Shown: positions 1 to 10,388 of the stretch, in pieces
Numbering within the stretch: position 1 is the stretch's first letter
How the letters are laid out: each line of letters begins with the position of its first letter
Source of the DNA: Camellia lanceoleosa
Lineage: Eukaryota > Streptophyta > Magnoliopsida > Ericales > Theaceae
Assembly: GCA_025200525.1 (NCBI GenBank)
Contig: CM045761.1
Location: 102,586,182 to 102,650,181, forward strand
DNA length: 64,000 nt
Reading direction: 5' to 3'
Translations under genes and position numbers: made by a program
The notes under the pieces: generated by a model
The model's input: only the letters and a program-made list of their open reading frames with translations
Told to the model about the DNA's origin: nothing
The model's database searches: none

Positions 1-2276
1 CTTCTTCAACATTGTTGAAGGGCTCAACATTGTTTGGATGATCCTTATGCTACTTGCTTTGAAATCCTTGTTTTAGCCTCATTTTTGCATGGTTTGTTAG
101 CCTTGTATGCTTACTGATTTTGGGGCTGTCTTATACTGAAAATGTGCTTATATTTGGGCTGTCTAGCTGCTGTCTATTCATACCATGTTCATATAATGCA
201 TGTTTAGCATAGCTATAGGCCATTTCGGAGGCCTAGTTTTGCATTTCGGGAGTGATTCCATGCATCGGGTGTCATTTCGCCTTGTTTCGGGGCTGTTTTG
301 CCTCTCATTTAACTACTGAAATTTGTATGTGTAGTATGCCATGCTTCATGTTTCATTAGAGTGCCATTTCATGCTTGTATGCCCTCGCCTCGATTTGCGT
401 GCCCGTATGCACGCATTTCGAGGCATCTTTTTTTTCATCTTGTGGCCGCTGATTTTGGCATGCTTGTGAGCTATCCATGTTAGTTTAAGTCCATTTTTGC
501 ATGTTTGTTGCATGCCATGCTTGTTGGTTTAGGTTGTGTGCCTAATACATGTTGCATGTTTGCACACTTGCCTTTATGCTCATATTGCATACTTAGCTCA
601 CATGTTTGGGTTGCATTTGGCATGCATACCTTGCCTCTTGAATCACCATGATAGAGGTTGGGCCTCTTGATTGTTTGTGCTTGCATTCCATTCCATTGAA
701 AGTTGCTAACTTGGCTTTCGGGCCATCATGCATTGAAATGCGGGATTGATGGCCCGGGGGTCAAGCACCGTACTCCCTTGAGTCTTAAACATGATATGGA
801 GTGTGGTGGTGCAAACATTGCTTTGAAAATGCATTGCCATGCCTTGTCTGCCCTCTGCTGCTGTCAAACAGGTTTCTGCAGGAAGTTTTGGCGATACTAC
901 ATACAAGTTTACCAAGCAATTCATAAATGGCCGATAACTTCATTAGCGGCCGGTGATCATTTCCCATAGCCGATGGACATTCCTCCTAGCCGGTGGCACT
1001 CCACAGTGTGCAGAGAGCATACCTTGGGACTTGTGCAATCTTTAGAGGTGCCAAACAGTGAAAACAGAGGCAACTTGTGCATGGCAGTGAGTTTCCGAGC
1101 AAGATCGAGCATGCATTGCATTGGACTCTCTTCCCGAGGCGGTTTAGTGTCTTTCCGTAGCTTAGTGAATTTGTTAATTAATTAAATAGAGTTTTGTAAT
1201 ATTTAATTAGCTAGAGTAGTTAATTATTTATTCGGTCTGTATTATTATTCGGTCCCTCCGAGCGAGGGCAAATATGTAATAAGTGTGGGTGTGTGTGTGC
1301 ATGTCTTCCAACCCCCACTTCTTTCTCCCTTTTATTTACCTGCTTATGATGGTAGATTAGGGCATATTTTAAAAATTAGCATACCTTATGTAATGCATGC
1401 GTGCATCCATACATTTGTCTAACATGCACTAGGCTCGGTACATCATACAAACTGCATTGTATTTCAATTTCCAAATTGAATACATGTTATTTGTAGCATT
1501 CCATATGCCATGTTTAGGATAGCCGAGCCTGCATAGATTACATCTTTGCATGTGTTGCATTAGACATTTCAGTATGCTTAGGTCCATGCATGGATTTCTA
1601 ATAAGTTTCTGTTTTGGCACGGAGTACGATGTAAGTATTTTACGCTTTAGCATACCACATGCGTGTGAATGTTGCCATGACAGTATGCTTACCATGCGGC
1701 TAAATGCTTATGTGAGATAAACTGTTTGAATGCCTGTGGGTGGAGGTTGGATTGCTTGAGTTGGAATAACTCATTGAAATCCGTGTTTTAGCCTACTTGC
1801 GAGTAGCAATTTCAAACTATTTTCAAAACGAACGGATATGCAATGTTTGTTTCCAAATTAGGCGATCTAGTCTATACTTGTTTGCTGTGCACATAACATA
1901 GTAATTCTAGGCTAATAATTGGAATAAGAGCATGTAATGTTTTCAAAATCGGATATCACGGTTAGTAGAGGCCGATCTTGGACGGGCGAAAGGGTGCTCA
2001 TAGTGACCTTCCCGATCGTACTAAGCTCGAGCCAAGACCATTTTGGTGATGCGGACATGGCCTTGACGCACCGAGTCAGGGTTTCCTAAATTTCCCATTT
2101 TAAAAATATTTAGGTGGCGACTCTGTAATCTGGCAAAGCAGTCCATGTTTGGCACTACTTTTCAAAAATCTGTTTTCTCAAAACGATTTGCCGGATTTGG
2201 ACTCTTTGGTTCAGATTTAGAACCGACACAAATCGAGTCCGAACTGTAGCGCGAGGTCCCCCGCGGACGTGCTACA
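1..2276 (+). mobile_element. Ogre A: 3' part of a long Ogre-type LTR
   Basis: This stretch matches the last ~2.4 kb of the LTRs at 47176-51555 and 53863-58111: the same Met-poor, TGCAT-rich sequence, the same block ending 'gtggcgactctgta', and the same terminal motif GAGGTCCCCCGCGG followed by a CA end. The LTR ends at 2276 and is joined directly to the interior of a copia LTR. No PBS follows, so this is a 3' LTR or a solo LTR on the plus strand. Its 5' part lies outside the window. The short reading frames here have no family resemblance and are not called. Confidence 0.85.
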
Positions 2277-2598
2277 TCGTGGTGAAAGAGTTACAGAAGA
2301 TTCAGAGACAAATTGACTGGGTTGGGTAATTTGTATGGTTTCTTTGTAACCTTGTAGTCCTTCAGTAGTGGATTGATTAGTGGCGGTTCGCCCGTGGTTT
2401 TTGATTACAATTGAAGGTTCTTCAATTGTGGTTTTTTCCACGTAAAAAATCGTTTGTGTCGATTTATTGTTTATTCTTAAAAACAAACAAACTAAAATCA
2501 CTCTCGTAAGTGCTTGATGATTTTAGGTTGAGTGTTTTGAATTGTTGGGATTTGGAATACGTTATCTTGATCTAATCACGAATCACGTAGGATTTTCA
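2277..2598 (+). mobile_element. Copia-1 5' LTR, terminal 322 bp only
   Basis: It aligns without gaps to 6482-6803, the end of the Copia-1 3' LTR, with about five mismatches in 322 bp by eye. It ends in GATTTTCA and is followed two bases later by a copia primer site. The missing first ~707 bp of the LTR should lie upstream of the window, on the far side of Ogre A, if Ogre A inserted here. Confidence 0.88.
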
Positions 2599-2600
2599 AT

Positions 2601-2612
2601 TGGTATCAGAGC
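2601..2612 (+). promoter_or_regulatory. Primer binding site, Copia-1
   Basis: TGGTATCAGAGC lies two bases after the LTR end. This is the standard Ty1/copia site complementary to the 3' end of initiator methionine tRNA, and it fixes the LTR boundary and the plus orientation. Confidence 0.93.
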
Positions 2613-2689
2613 GGGTCACTCTTTGTTTTATCAAAAAACTTTTGTTTTTATCAAAACTATAGGAGTGTGATTTTGTGTGACTAGTATTA

Positions 2690-3138
2690 TGGATTCTATT
2701 CGTGAAGGTAACTCGACTCATAGACCTCCTTTACTTGACGGTACAAACTATTCTTATTGGAAAGCTCGTATGAGAGCATTTTTAAAATCCATCGATGAGA
2801 AAGTTTGGCACTGCGTTGTCTTTGGGTGGAGTGAACCTATTGTCACTATAGATGGCATTGATATTCCTAAACCCCTTGATAAATGGGACACAACTGATTA
2901 CTAGAACTCGAGTTGGAACAGCAAAGCTCTCAACTCCCTCTTCTGCTCTGTCACACCTGAAGAATTCCGTCGAATTTGCACGTGTGAAATAGCAAAAGAG
3001 GTGTGGGATATTCTTGAAACAATTCACGAAGGAACCACCTCTGTCAAAAGGTCAAAACTTCAACATCTCACATCCGCCTTTGAAACCCTTTTTATGCGCG
3101 ACGATGAGACGTTTGATGATTTCTATGCAAAACTCATG
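2690..3138 (+). pseudogene. gag: Copia-1 gag remnant
   Basis: The product begins MDSIREGNSTHRPPLLDGTNYSYWKARM, the N-terminal gag signature of plant copia elements (a ligand-like LDGTNYxxWK block followed by the UBN2-type gag region). A TAG at 2902-2904 interrupts it, and the same frame continues with NSKALNSLFCSV and EVWDILETIHEGTTSVKRSKLQHL. Homology stops near 3138 after FYAKLM. The rest of gag, and all of protease, integrase and RT, are missing from this element. The stop follows a Tyr codon and could come from CAG. Confidence 0.8.
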
Positions 3139-4200
3139 TTTGATGGATTTCTTTTTCCTTGTGGTATAGTCTGTCACTTGGTCACCTTACCTGTTACAGG
3201 ACATCCTAGGTGTGTTTGTTTTCAAAAAAAAAAAAAAAAATTGTTTTTTTTTTTGGCTCGAGCGACGAGTTCCTCGTTCGAGCATGCGTTTGCTTCTGCT
3301 TTCAACCTGAGAGCTTGTTTTCTTGGCTCGAGCGACCGTGTCTTGGCTCGAGCGAACTGTCGCGGTTCAGTTTTTTTAAAAAGGGTCTCTTCAGTTTTTG
3401 TTTGCATCTCTTCGTGTTCTTCTCTCTCTCTCCCCCTAGGGCTTTTGTGTTCTCCCTGGCTAGGCTCGTTTGAGGGTTCTTTCTTGGATTTAGGGTTTCT
3501 TTTGTTTCTTCCTTGCACATTCCTCATCATTGGTAAGTTTTTTTAATTTTTTTTTCTTTTTTTTTTCGGATTGGGATTGTGCCTGTGCTCTGCCTCTATC
3601 TAGAATTCATTCTTGTTGTTTTTTAGTTCTTTGCTACTGATTTCGCTTCTCTTCATGCTCTAGGGTCCTTGGTTTGATTTATATGCTTTGCATTGCTTCT
3701 AGGGTTTCGCTTTGGGTTGGTTTGTCTTGGGCGTTTATTTGTTTGAACATTGGGGATTTTAGGGTTTTTCTGGTCTCATATTGGGATGTTCTTGTTGTTA
3801 CATGATTATGACCATATGTGACTGTGATTTGTTTTCTCTGCTTTTATTATTGTTGATGTCTGGTTCATATCTGCTCATGCCTTATGCTCATTGTTCAGCT
3901 TGCGTTCTTTTGTTCTTCTCATTGTCATTTATATAGCCTGGGTTCTAATTGTTGTTCTATTTGGCTATTGCTGTGTTTATCTGATTTTTTCACTACTGTT
4001 GCACTACTGGTTTTTTTTTTTTTTGTTGTTGAACTCATAAGCTCTTGCCTTGCACTTCTTGTTCTCACATGTTTGTTTTTACTAATGGACTAATGTTTTC
4101 TGTCTGTGTTTCTTGGTTTGGCATTGGGGATGTGGGGTGTGTCTGGTCTGGTTGTTTACTGCTGTGTCATGTTTTGAATTCTCTTGGGTTGTGTTAATCA
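3139..4200 (+). other. Non-copia leader-like segment inside Copia-1
   Basis: Downstream of the gag breakpoint there is no copia pol. The segment holds a 17-base A run next to a T run (about 3225-3252), then several GCTCGAGCG motifs (3258-3350) like those in the 3' LTR. A CT-rich stretch with TCTCTCTC and 'ctagggttt' motifs typical of plant 5' leaders follows, with a canonical GTAAGT donor at 3533-3538 and then about 650 bp of T-rich sequence. It looks like the promoter, leader and first intron of the ORF that starts at 4201. No acceptor can be fixed by eye, and the role is inferred. Confidence 0.4.
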
Positions 4201-5249
4201 TGGCCGAGTCTTCTAAACATCGCAAGACGACTGCTTCTCGTCCTTCCTTCAATACTGCCAAATTTGAATCCAAAGAAAAGGCCAAATTATTTCGAGAATC
4301 CTATGTCTCTCGCAAAGTTCATTTAGAACGCAATGTTTTACCAAATGCGTTTGAGGTCATTCCCATTCGGTCTTTGTTTGATCCATTAGGTGGTGATCAA
4401 GTGTTACATTTTTCCGGTCCACAAAATCTAAGTCTCATCCGAGAGTTTTATTGCAACATCCATTCTATTAGCCGAGAAGCTTGTACCTTTCAGACTTGGG
4501 TTAGGAAGCAGTCCCTTGTCATTACTGGGGATCTGTTTCGGGTGTTTCTTGGTCTTCCTGAGATTGATGCGTGTCATTTTCCTTTTCTTACCCGATCTGG
4601 TGTCAATTTTGATATGGTTGCTTCCGAGTTGTGTGGTGTTTCTAGGACATGGATCGCCGGGGCTCTCATTCAGCAGAATGAGTTGCTTCCTCGGTTCCGT
4701 CTTCTCAATATCATTGTGTGCGCCAATATTTATGTCACCACTCATTCCTCTCATATTACTCAGGACCAAGGTTATGTTTTATATTGTATTCATCATCGCC
4801 TTCCCATTGATCTTCCAGAGATGGTTATCTCAAAAATGATTGGGGTCTTTGAGGGCAGAAAATCTTTGGGGCTTCCTTATGGGTGTTTTCTTCACCGTTT
4901 TCTCACTTATCTTGATGTCCCTGTTCTTGAAGATGATGAGTTTGCTTCTCCTGTCAAACCCATTACTAAACTCACCGTCTCACAGAGTCAGGCCCATGTT
5001 AGGGGGAGTGGGTCAGGGGTTGGGGGTTCCCATGCAGGTGGTCCAGGCGATGCGAGTGATGATGATCCTCTTGCCGAGGAGGAGGAGGTTGAGGCTGCCC
5101 ATGCAGGACCAGCAGTAGGTACTCATGGCTTGGATCCGGCTCTTGCTCATCGTCTTGATCTTATCGATGCTCGCCTTGACGAGCAGAGTGCTATGCTAAC
5201 ACAGATCCTTTCTCTTCTTCAGCTGCAGCATCCTCCACCATCTTCATAA
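4201..5249 (+). CDS. Accessory protein, putative plant transposon protein family (likely)
   Basis: An uninterrupted 349-codon frame starts at ATGGCCGAG (4201); an upstream in-frame ATG at 4113 adds 29 residues that look like leader. Residues ~20-230 form a globular region with FESKEKAKLFRESY, an HLERNVLP segment, then LIREFYCNIHS and ITGDLFRVFLGLPEI. This is the order seen in the 'putative plant transposon protein' domain often found in retrotransposon-associated plant ORFs. After residue ~250 comes a Gly/Ser-rich linker, an acidic tract (LAEEEEVEAA) and a C-terminal heptad-like helix (LDLIDARLDEQSAMLTQILSLLQLQ), probably a coiled coil. It replaces pol between gag and the 3' LTR. Function is unknown. 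It is the only long accessory ORF in the window without disruption. Confidence 0.6.
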
Positions 5250-5337
5250 TGTTTGGTTTCTTGGTTTGTTTTTTAGACAGTTCGTCTTATACTGTTTATC
5301 TTGCTTTTGTCTCTCTCCCGGCCAAAAAGGGGGAGAT

Positions 5338-5470
5338 GGTTTGCTTTGGATATATTGGATATATTGGCTTTGGATATGATTGATTTGGATATATTGGATA
5401 TATTGGCTTTGGATATATTGGCTTCCTGTATATGCTATGATTGATGTGGATATATTGGCTTGATAGCTCA
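5338..5470 (+). repeat. GGATATATT-type minisatellite
   Basis: Imperfect 9-18 bp units built from TTGGATATATT recur about ten times, just after a second polypurine-like AAAAAGGGGGAGATGG at ~5325. The array sits in the 3' untranslated part of Copia-1. Confidence 0.75.
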
Positions 5471-5761
5471 ATGGCTTAGTAGTTTTATTTACAGCTCAAT
5501 GGATTAGTAGTTTTTCATTTATGATCTATATATAATGAACTTGTCTTGATATTTTTTTTGTGCATAATCAATCTTTTCAAAATTCTGGTGTGCAGATTGG
5601 ATGGTTCTCAAGTTTGGATTCATTGTTATCTTTTCATCAAGTTGTAATATATTAGATCATTGGATGAGTTGTAATTATTGGATGAGTTGTAGTTATTTTG
5701 TACATTCTTTGAGTTGTAATGTGGTCAGAAAATTGTTTAGAAAGTTTTGTCCGGGTATTGA

Positions 5762-5774
5762 CAAAGGGGGAGAT
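5762..5774 (+). promoter_or_regulatory. Polypurine tract, Copia-1
   Basis: CAAAGGGGGAGAT directly precedes the TG of the 3' LTR, the normal site for plus-strand priming. Confidence 0.85.
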
Positions 5775-6803
5775 TGTTAGGTCCTATCTTGTCAAAATGC
5801 CGCGAACAAAACTCAGTTTTCTGTGTTTTTTTTTCTTCCTCGCTCGAGCGAAGATGTCCTCGCTCGAGCGAAGAACTGCGTCTGGTATAAAACCTGAAGG
5901 AGATGAATGTGCGCTCGAGCATAGAATTGGTGGATCGAGCGAAGGTCAATGCTCGCTCGAGCGACGAATTGCTTCTATACAAAAACCTGAAAGTGTTGTT
6001 TCCTCGCTCGAGCGAAGAGTTCGTGGCTCGAGCGAAGGCTCTAGTAGAAATCACGCGAGATAAGCTTCTCGCTCGAGCGAGAGGAGCCTCGCTCGAGCGA
6101 GCTTCAGAATCCGGAAATTTTCAAGTGATTGGTTTCTTTCAGGATTGGGATTCTTTTTGGTTTTCTATAAGTAGATGGTTTTCTCCTAAAACTAATCTAA
6201 CTTTTTTCTAGATCTGATCCAAGAATTCTAGAGTTTGGTTTGAAGTTTTCTTCTGAGAGTTTGATGAGTTTTCTTTGATGTTTTTGAGAGAGTTCTAAAC
6301 TCATGAGTTGAGATTCATACATCAAAGAGTTTGATACTACATATTCAAAAGTGTTCTCTTCGGTGGAATCCGAAGATCAACACGTAAAGATTCAAAAGGC
6401 GTTTGATTCTTTACGTAGTCATTAATTCGACAAGTGAAATTGTGGTGTGGTATCAACTTCAGAATCAGCTCCGTGACGAAGGCGTGGTGAAAGAGTTACA
6501 GAAGATTCAGAGACAAATTGACTGGGTTGGGTAATTTGTATGGTTTCTTTGTAACCTTGTTGTCCTTCAGTAATGGATTGATTAGTGGCGGTTCGCCCGT
6601 GGTTTTTGATTACAATTGAAGGTTCTTCAATTGTGGTTTTTTCCACGTAAAAAATCGTTTGTGTCGATTTATTATTTATTCTTAAAAACAAACAAACTAA
6701 AATCACTCTCGTAAGTTCTTGATGATTTTAGGTTGAGTGTTTTGAATTGTTGGGATTTGGAATACGTTAACTTGATCTAATCACGAATCACGTAGGATTT
6801 TCA
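5775..6803 (+). mobile_element. Copia-1 3' LTR (1,029 bp)
   Basis: It starts TGTTAGGTCC after the polypurine tract and ends GATTTTCA, and its last 322 bp duplicate 2277-2598. It is inserted in the RNase H region of a minus-strand copia (Copia-2), whose reading resumes at 6804. GAAAT (6804-6808) is the expected TSD, but its partner is outside the window. Confidence 0.9.
5838..6100 (+). repeat. Array of TCGCTCGAGCGA palindromes in the LTR
   Basis: About nine copies of a perfect 12-bp palindrome (core CTCGAG) or one-base variants occur at irregular 16-55 bp spacing. The same core recurs in the internal leader at 3258-3350. Its density and symmetry suggest a binding-site cluster in the U3/promoter part of the LTR. 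Confidence 0.8.
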
Positions 6804-7252
6804 GAAATGATGGCGAAGCTTGATATGCTTTGACCATGCATGGAAAATGGGATTTTTGCTCATTGCAATTGGTGATATATTGTCATATTGAATCCTTGTA
6901 GGCTCCCTTTCCTCTTGCTTCAGGTCTTTGAGAACTCTCCTTAACCAAACTACTTTACAGGGTACTTCTGTTGCTGCAATATACTCAGCTTCAGAGGACA
7001 ATAATGCCATTTCTTCCTTGAACTCCATGATAGCACATTTGAGCCTAGACGAAAGAGATAAGCAGGCGTACTTTTCTGATCATCAAGAGAGCTCGCCCAG
7101 TCACTGTCGGTATATATCCAACTACATTGCACTCTTGTTCTTTCACATACTTGATGCCATATTGGTTCCTTTTAGATACCGCTGTATTCCTTTTACTGCT
7201 GCGTAATGGATCACGCTAGGTTGATTCATGTACCTGGAAATCAATCTCACAG
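6804..7252 (-). pseudogene. pol: Copia-2 RNase H / end of RT, fragment
   Basis: Read on the minus strand, the fragment gives RYM, RYLKGT, then YTDSDWASSLDDQKST, ALLSSEAEYIAATE and the terminal DNISPIAMSKNPIFHAWSKHIKLRHHF. These are the diagnostic RT-end and RNase H motifs of copia pol. At least one frameshift (near 7000-7030) breaks it. It stops at 6804, where Copia-1 is inserted, and at 7252, where a Mutator-like element is inserted. The rest of the same pol is at 7921-8186 and 19652-20004. Confidence 0.85.
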
Positions 7253-7261
7253 AAAATACAA

Positions 7262-7911
7262 GGGAAATTTAGTTAAAACCTTTCCATTGGACCCTTATTT
7301 ATAAAGAAATGTTAGAGATCATGAAAATTTTGTCATGAAAATAATCATGAAAAATTTGTGACCTTTAGATTTCCTTGAATAGTGTGTGGTGCTTTATTGT
7401 AAGTGTAATCAAAAGGTCACAAATCTTTCATGACCATTTTCATGAAAGACTTTTCATGATACCTAGTATTGCTGTATTTAATGAGAAGGGCAACTTAATT
7501 TATTTTGCTTCGTAAACTTCCTAAGGAGAAAGTGCATAATTGAGTAAGGATAAAGTTTATATATATTTTAGACGATATTGCTAGAGTAATACGTTACTCT
7601 GAGACAAACTGACATGTTACTGTCAAATAAAGTAACATGTTACTGTTTACATCAATTTCGACGGTAATAATAATTTTTTTTTTAAAAAGAATTTCATAAT
7701 TAACATAGATCTTATTTGATAGATCTTGATGAAAAGATTCTAAAAATATTAATTTTATTAAAAACCGATATTTAGATAAAAAGTTATATTATTTTAAAAT
7801 TTAATATTTTAATAATAGTAGTATGTGTTAGACTTTTGAAGAATTTTTTTTTTTGAATACTTATCCTTAATATATTAAAGTTTTATTACGATGATTTTGA
7901 TAAAATCTCCC
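7262..7911. mobile_element. Non-autonomous Mutator-like element, 650 bp
   Basis: The 9-bp target duplication AAAATACAA is at 7253-7261 and 7912-7920. Removing the insert rejoins the copia pol reading across a conserved DI(V/L)F position. The ends are short imperfect inverted repeats: GGGAAATTTAGTTAAAA at the left and, reversed, GGGAGATTTTATCAAAA at the right (13 of 17 match). There is no transposase frame. The interior is AT-rich and holds a second hairpin at 7308-7475. A 9-bp TSD is typical of the Mutator superfamily. Confidence 0.8.
7308..7475. repeat. Large imperfect inverted repeat (MITE-like hairpin)
   Basis: The left arm (three TCATGAAAA units then TTTGTGACCTTT) is repeated in reverse complement by the right arm. 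About 55-60 bp pair on each side with a ~45-bp loop. It lies wholly inside the Mutator-like element, so it is either a nested MITE or a subterminal feature. No separate TSD was seen. Confidence 0.65.
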
Positions 7912-7920
7912 AAAATACAA

Positions 7921-8186
7921 TATCTGGTCTTGTATTTGTAAAGATAAATTAAGGAACCAACAAGACTTCTATAAATTTTTTCATCCACTAATTTTGCTTC
8001 ATCTTTTTGCTGCAACTTCTCATTTTGAACAATAGGTGTAGCAACTGGTTCGCACCTAGCCATGTGATATTTTTTCAGCAAGAATTCCATGTACTTCTCT
8101 TGAGAAAGAAAAATCTCTTCTTTGCCTTTCTTAACTTGAATCCCCATAAGTCCCAAGTCTGTCATCTCAAATTCCTTCATCATTTG
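7921..8186 (-). pseudogene. pol: Copia-2 reverse transcriptase fragment
   Basis: The minus-strand reading gives QMMKEFEMTDLGLM, GIQVKKGKEEIFLSQEKYMEFLLKKYHM and YRSLVGSLIYL, all conserved C-terminal RT blocks of copia pol. A few residues are lost in the FLGI block. The fragment ends at the TSD ATTTG (8182-8186), where the Tat element begins, and continues at 19652. Confidence 0.85.
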
Positions 8187-8724
8187 TGTGGGGATATATT
8201 TCTGAGTACCAACACGTGGCATGGTGACGCCGACATGTCAGCCAAGGTTCTACGTATCGTGGTAATTACGCCGAGGTGATCTCGGGGTTGCCGAGGTTAT
8301 CTCCGAGGATATTGGAATCCAGGATAAGCGGATAAAGGAACAGGAGTCCCGAATTGGGAGGAGACTTTAGTTTGGATAATGATAAAACTCTTGGAGAGTT
8401 CTTGTCCTAAACCCATTGGGAGTTCCAGGTTAGCAATAATTCTGAGTCCACTGGAGTTAGGCTCCTATTGGGACTAGGATTGTAATGGCTATAAAAAAGA
8501 GGCACCCCCATGGGTCAAAGGTATGTTTTTATACTCAAGCTTGTGAGTTGAATACTTGATTATCTTTGAAAGATATACTGACTTGATCGTCGGAGTGCCC
8601 TCGGGTGGAAAAACCACCGCCGGAGTCTTTTTTTTCTGTGCAGGTCAGCCAAGTGCCATCTATTCTGCCAGTGCTCTCTAGCTGAATACTGAGTTGGCAA
8701 TATGGTCAGAAAATCACTCACACA
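8187..8724 (+). mobile_element. Tat element 5' LTR
   Basis: It starts TGTGGGGATATAT and ends CACTCACACA. It is the near-identical partner of 19114-19646. A candidate TATA box (CTATAAAAAA, 8489-8498) lies 228 bp before its end. Confidence 0.95.
8489..8498 (+). promoter_or_regulatory. Candidate TATA box in Tat LTR
   Basis: CTATAAAAAA lies in the middle of the LTR. The 3' LTR copy keeps TATAAAA with two fewer A. Confidence 0.6.
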
Positions 8725-8727
8725 ATT

Positions 8728-8745
8728 TGGTGTCGTTTGTGGGAA
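8728..8745 (+). promoter_or_regulatory. Primer binding site, Tat element
   Basis: TGGTGTCGTTTGTGGGAA begins three bases after the LTR end, the usual position for a tRNA primer site. The matching tRNA was not identified. Confidence 0.7.
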
Positions 8746-8759
8746 AGAAAGACGAATAG

Positions 8760-10388
8760 ATGGCCAGTAACGTGCAAAACGAAAAGATTGGGGACGACGC
8801 TCCCGCTGGGAGTAACAGGCCTGTCGACCTTGACGTCGAAGGAAACAACCACAACGAAGAAACCCGTGGCCAGGGGCACGGGGGAAAAGACGTCGTCCAG
8901 GAGGGCGACACTTCGAAGAAAACAGACCAGGGCCGATACTACAATGAAGATAACCTCCAGGTATGGAGGGATAGGTGCCTACGGAGGGATGAAGAAGTAA
9001 AAGAATTGGCAGACAAGTTGGCTGACCTACAATCGGTCGTCAATTTCATGATACAAAACAATGTCATACAGCCAGCATACCCGCTGCAGGACACGCCAAT
9101 TCCAGCAGTTAACACTCAGAAGGGTGGAAGGAAAACAATTCCTGAAGCACCACAACACTCCAGGAGCAAAAGGCACTCTCATCCGCCCTTCGGGGAGGTC
9201 AGGCGAAAAGAGCCAAGACAAGAGAAGTCACAGAGGACGTATCACACGAAGGATCAGGAGCACAGAGAACATCGGCATGTTCAAAGGCAGGCGCTCTACT
9301 TTGACACAACCCACGGAGAAAGATCAAAACGGGCCCATCACGAGGCCGAGAGTAGCGTGCCGAAGAGATTGAAGTCCAAATATAGCCGAGCTCTGGGGAG
9401 GAGTAAAGAAGACTTGAGAGACTACCTCAAGAGGAAGGAACAGAAAGCTGAAGCCGAGGTAACCTCACCCGTCAAGCCGAGAACACCGTTCTCGGTAGAA
9501 CTAGACAAATTTGAAGCACCAAAAAGATTCAGCATGCTGAGGTTTCAAATATACGATGGTAAGTCAGACCCTAACTTCCACGTTGGACTATTTTTAAACT
9601 CAATGGCGTTGTACAGTGGAAACGAGCCATTACTCTGCAAAGTGTTCCCCTTATCCTTTGGGGAGATTGCATCAGATTGGTTCCATAAATTACCAAAGGG
9701 AAGCGTAAAGACGTGGGAAGGCCTGGCCGACATGTTTGTGGCCAAGTTCATAACAAACAAACTACAGCCATTAAGGGTGGACGCACTTATGGCTTTAAAA
9801 ATCAAGAAGGATGAAGGCCTCAGGGCCTATGCAAAAAGATACTACGAGGTGTTCAATCGAATACTCGAATGCAACTAGGAGGTAGCGGTCGTGTCTTTCA
9901 AGAACGGCTTGAAAGATAACTGTTCACTACGAAAATCTTTGGCAAAGATATTGCCAAAGAGCATGGAGGAGCTCATGGCAAGAATCGAAAAATATGCACG
10001 AGCCGAGGAGGATACATCGGCCCACAAGGAAGCCAAACATAAAAATGGGAACGGCTCGCTGAAGCAAGGCCGAAGTAATAACGGATTCAGCAAAACAGAG
10101 ATGGAGTTAAGGGCTAAACAGGCAGTGACAACCATGTTCCGAATTCCAATTCAAAAGGTCCTAGGAAAAATTCAGAGCCAGCCCTATTTCAGAACACCAA
10201 CAAGGGAACCAGGAGAGTTCATGGGAAGAAACATGGACAGACATTGTGCCTACCACAATGAAAACGGACATACAACGCAGGGCTGCAAAGCCCTAAAGGC
10301 ACACTTGGAAGATCTGGTAAGACAAGGCCACCTGAGAGACCTTGTCGATGAAACCAGAACAAGAGAGGAACAGGCAAGACTGCCTTAG
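8760..10388 (+). pseudogene. gag: Tat gag with zinc knuckle
   Basis: The frame opens with MASNVQNEKIGDD at 8760. A basic, charged N-terminal third with a short coiled coil (EEVKELADKLADLQSVV) leads into the retrotransposon gag domain (about codons 265-430: FHVGLFLNSMALYSGNEPLL, ASDWFHKLPKGSVKTWEGLADMFVAKF). A CAYHNENGHTTQGC knuckle follows near 10245-10290 (Cys-X2-His-X3-Gly-His-X4-Cys). In-frame TAG codons at 9876 and 10386 interrupt it without any frame change. It is fused in frame to the protease. Confidence 0.9.

Noticed and set aside
3222..3546. ORFs on both strands over the CTCGAGCG motifs
   Set aside because: Overlapping frames across a poly-A/T run and leader-like sequence; no family resemblance.
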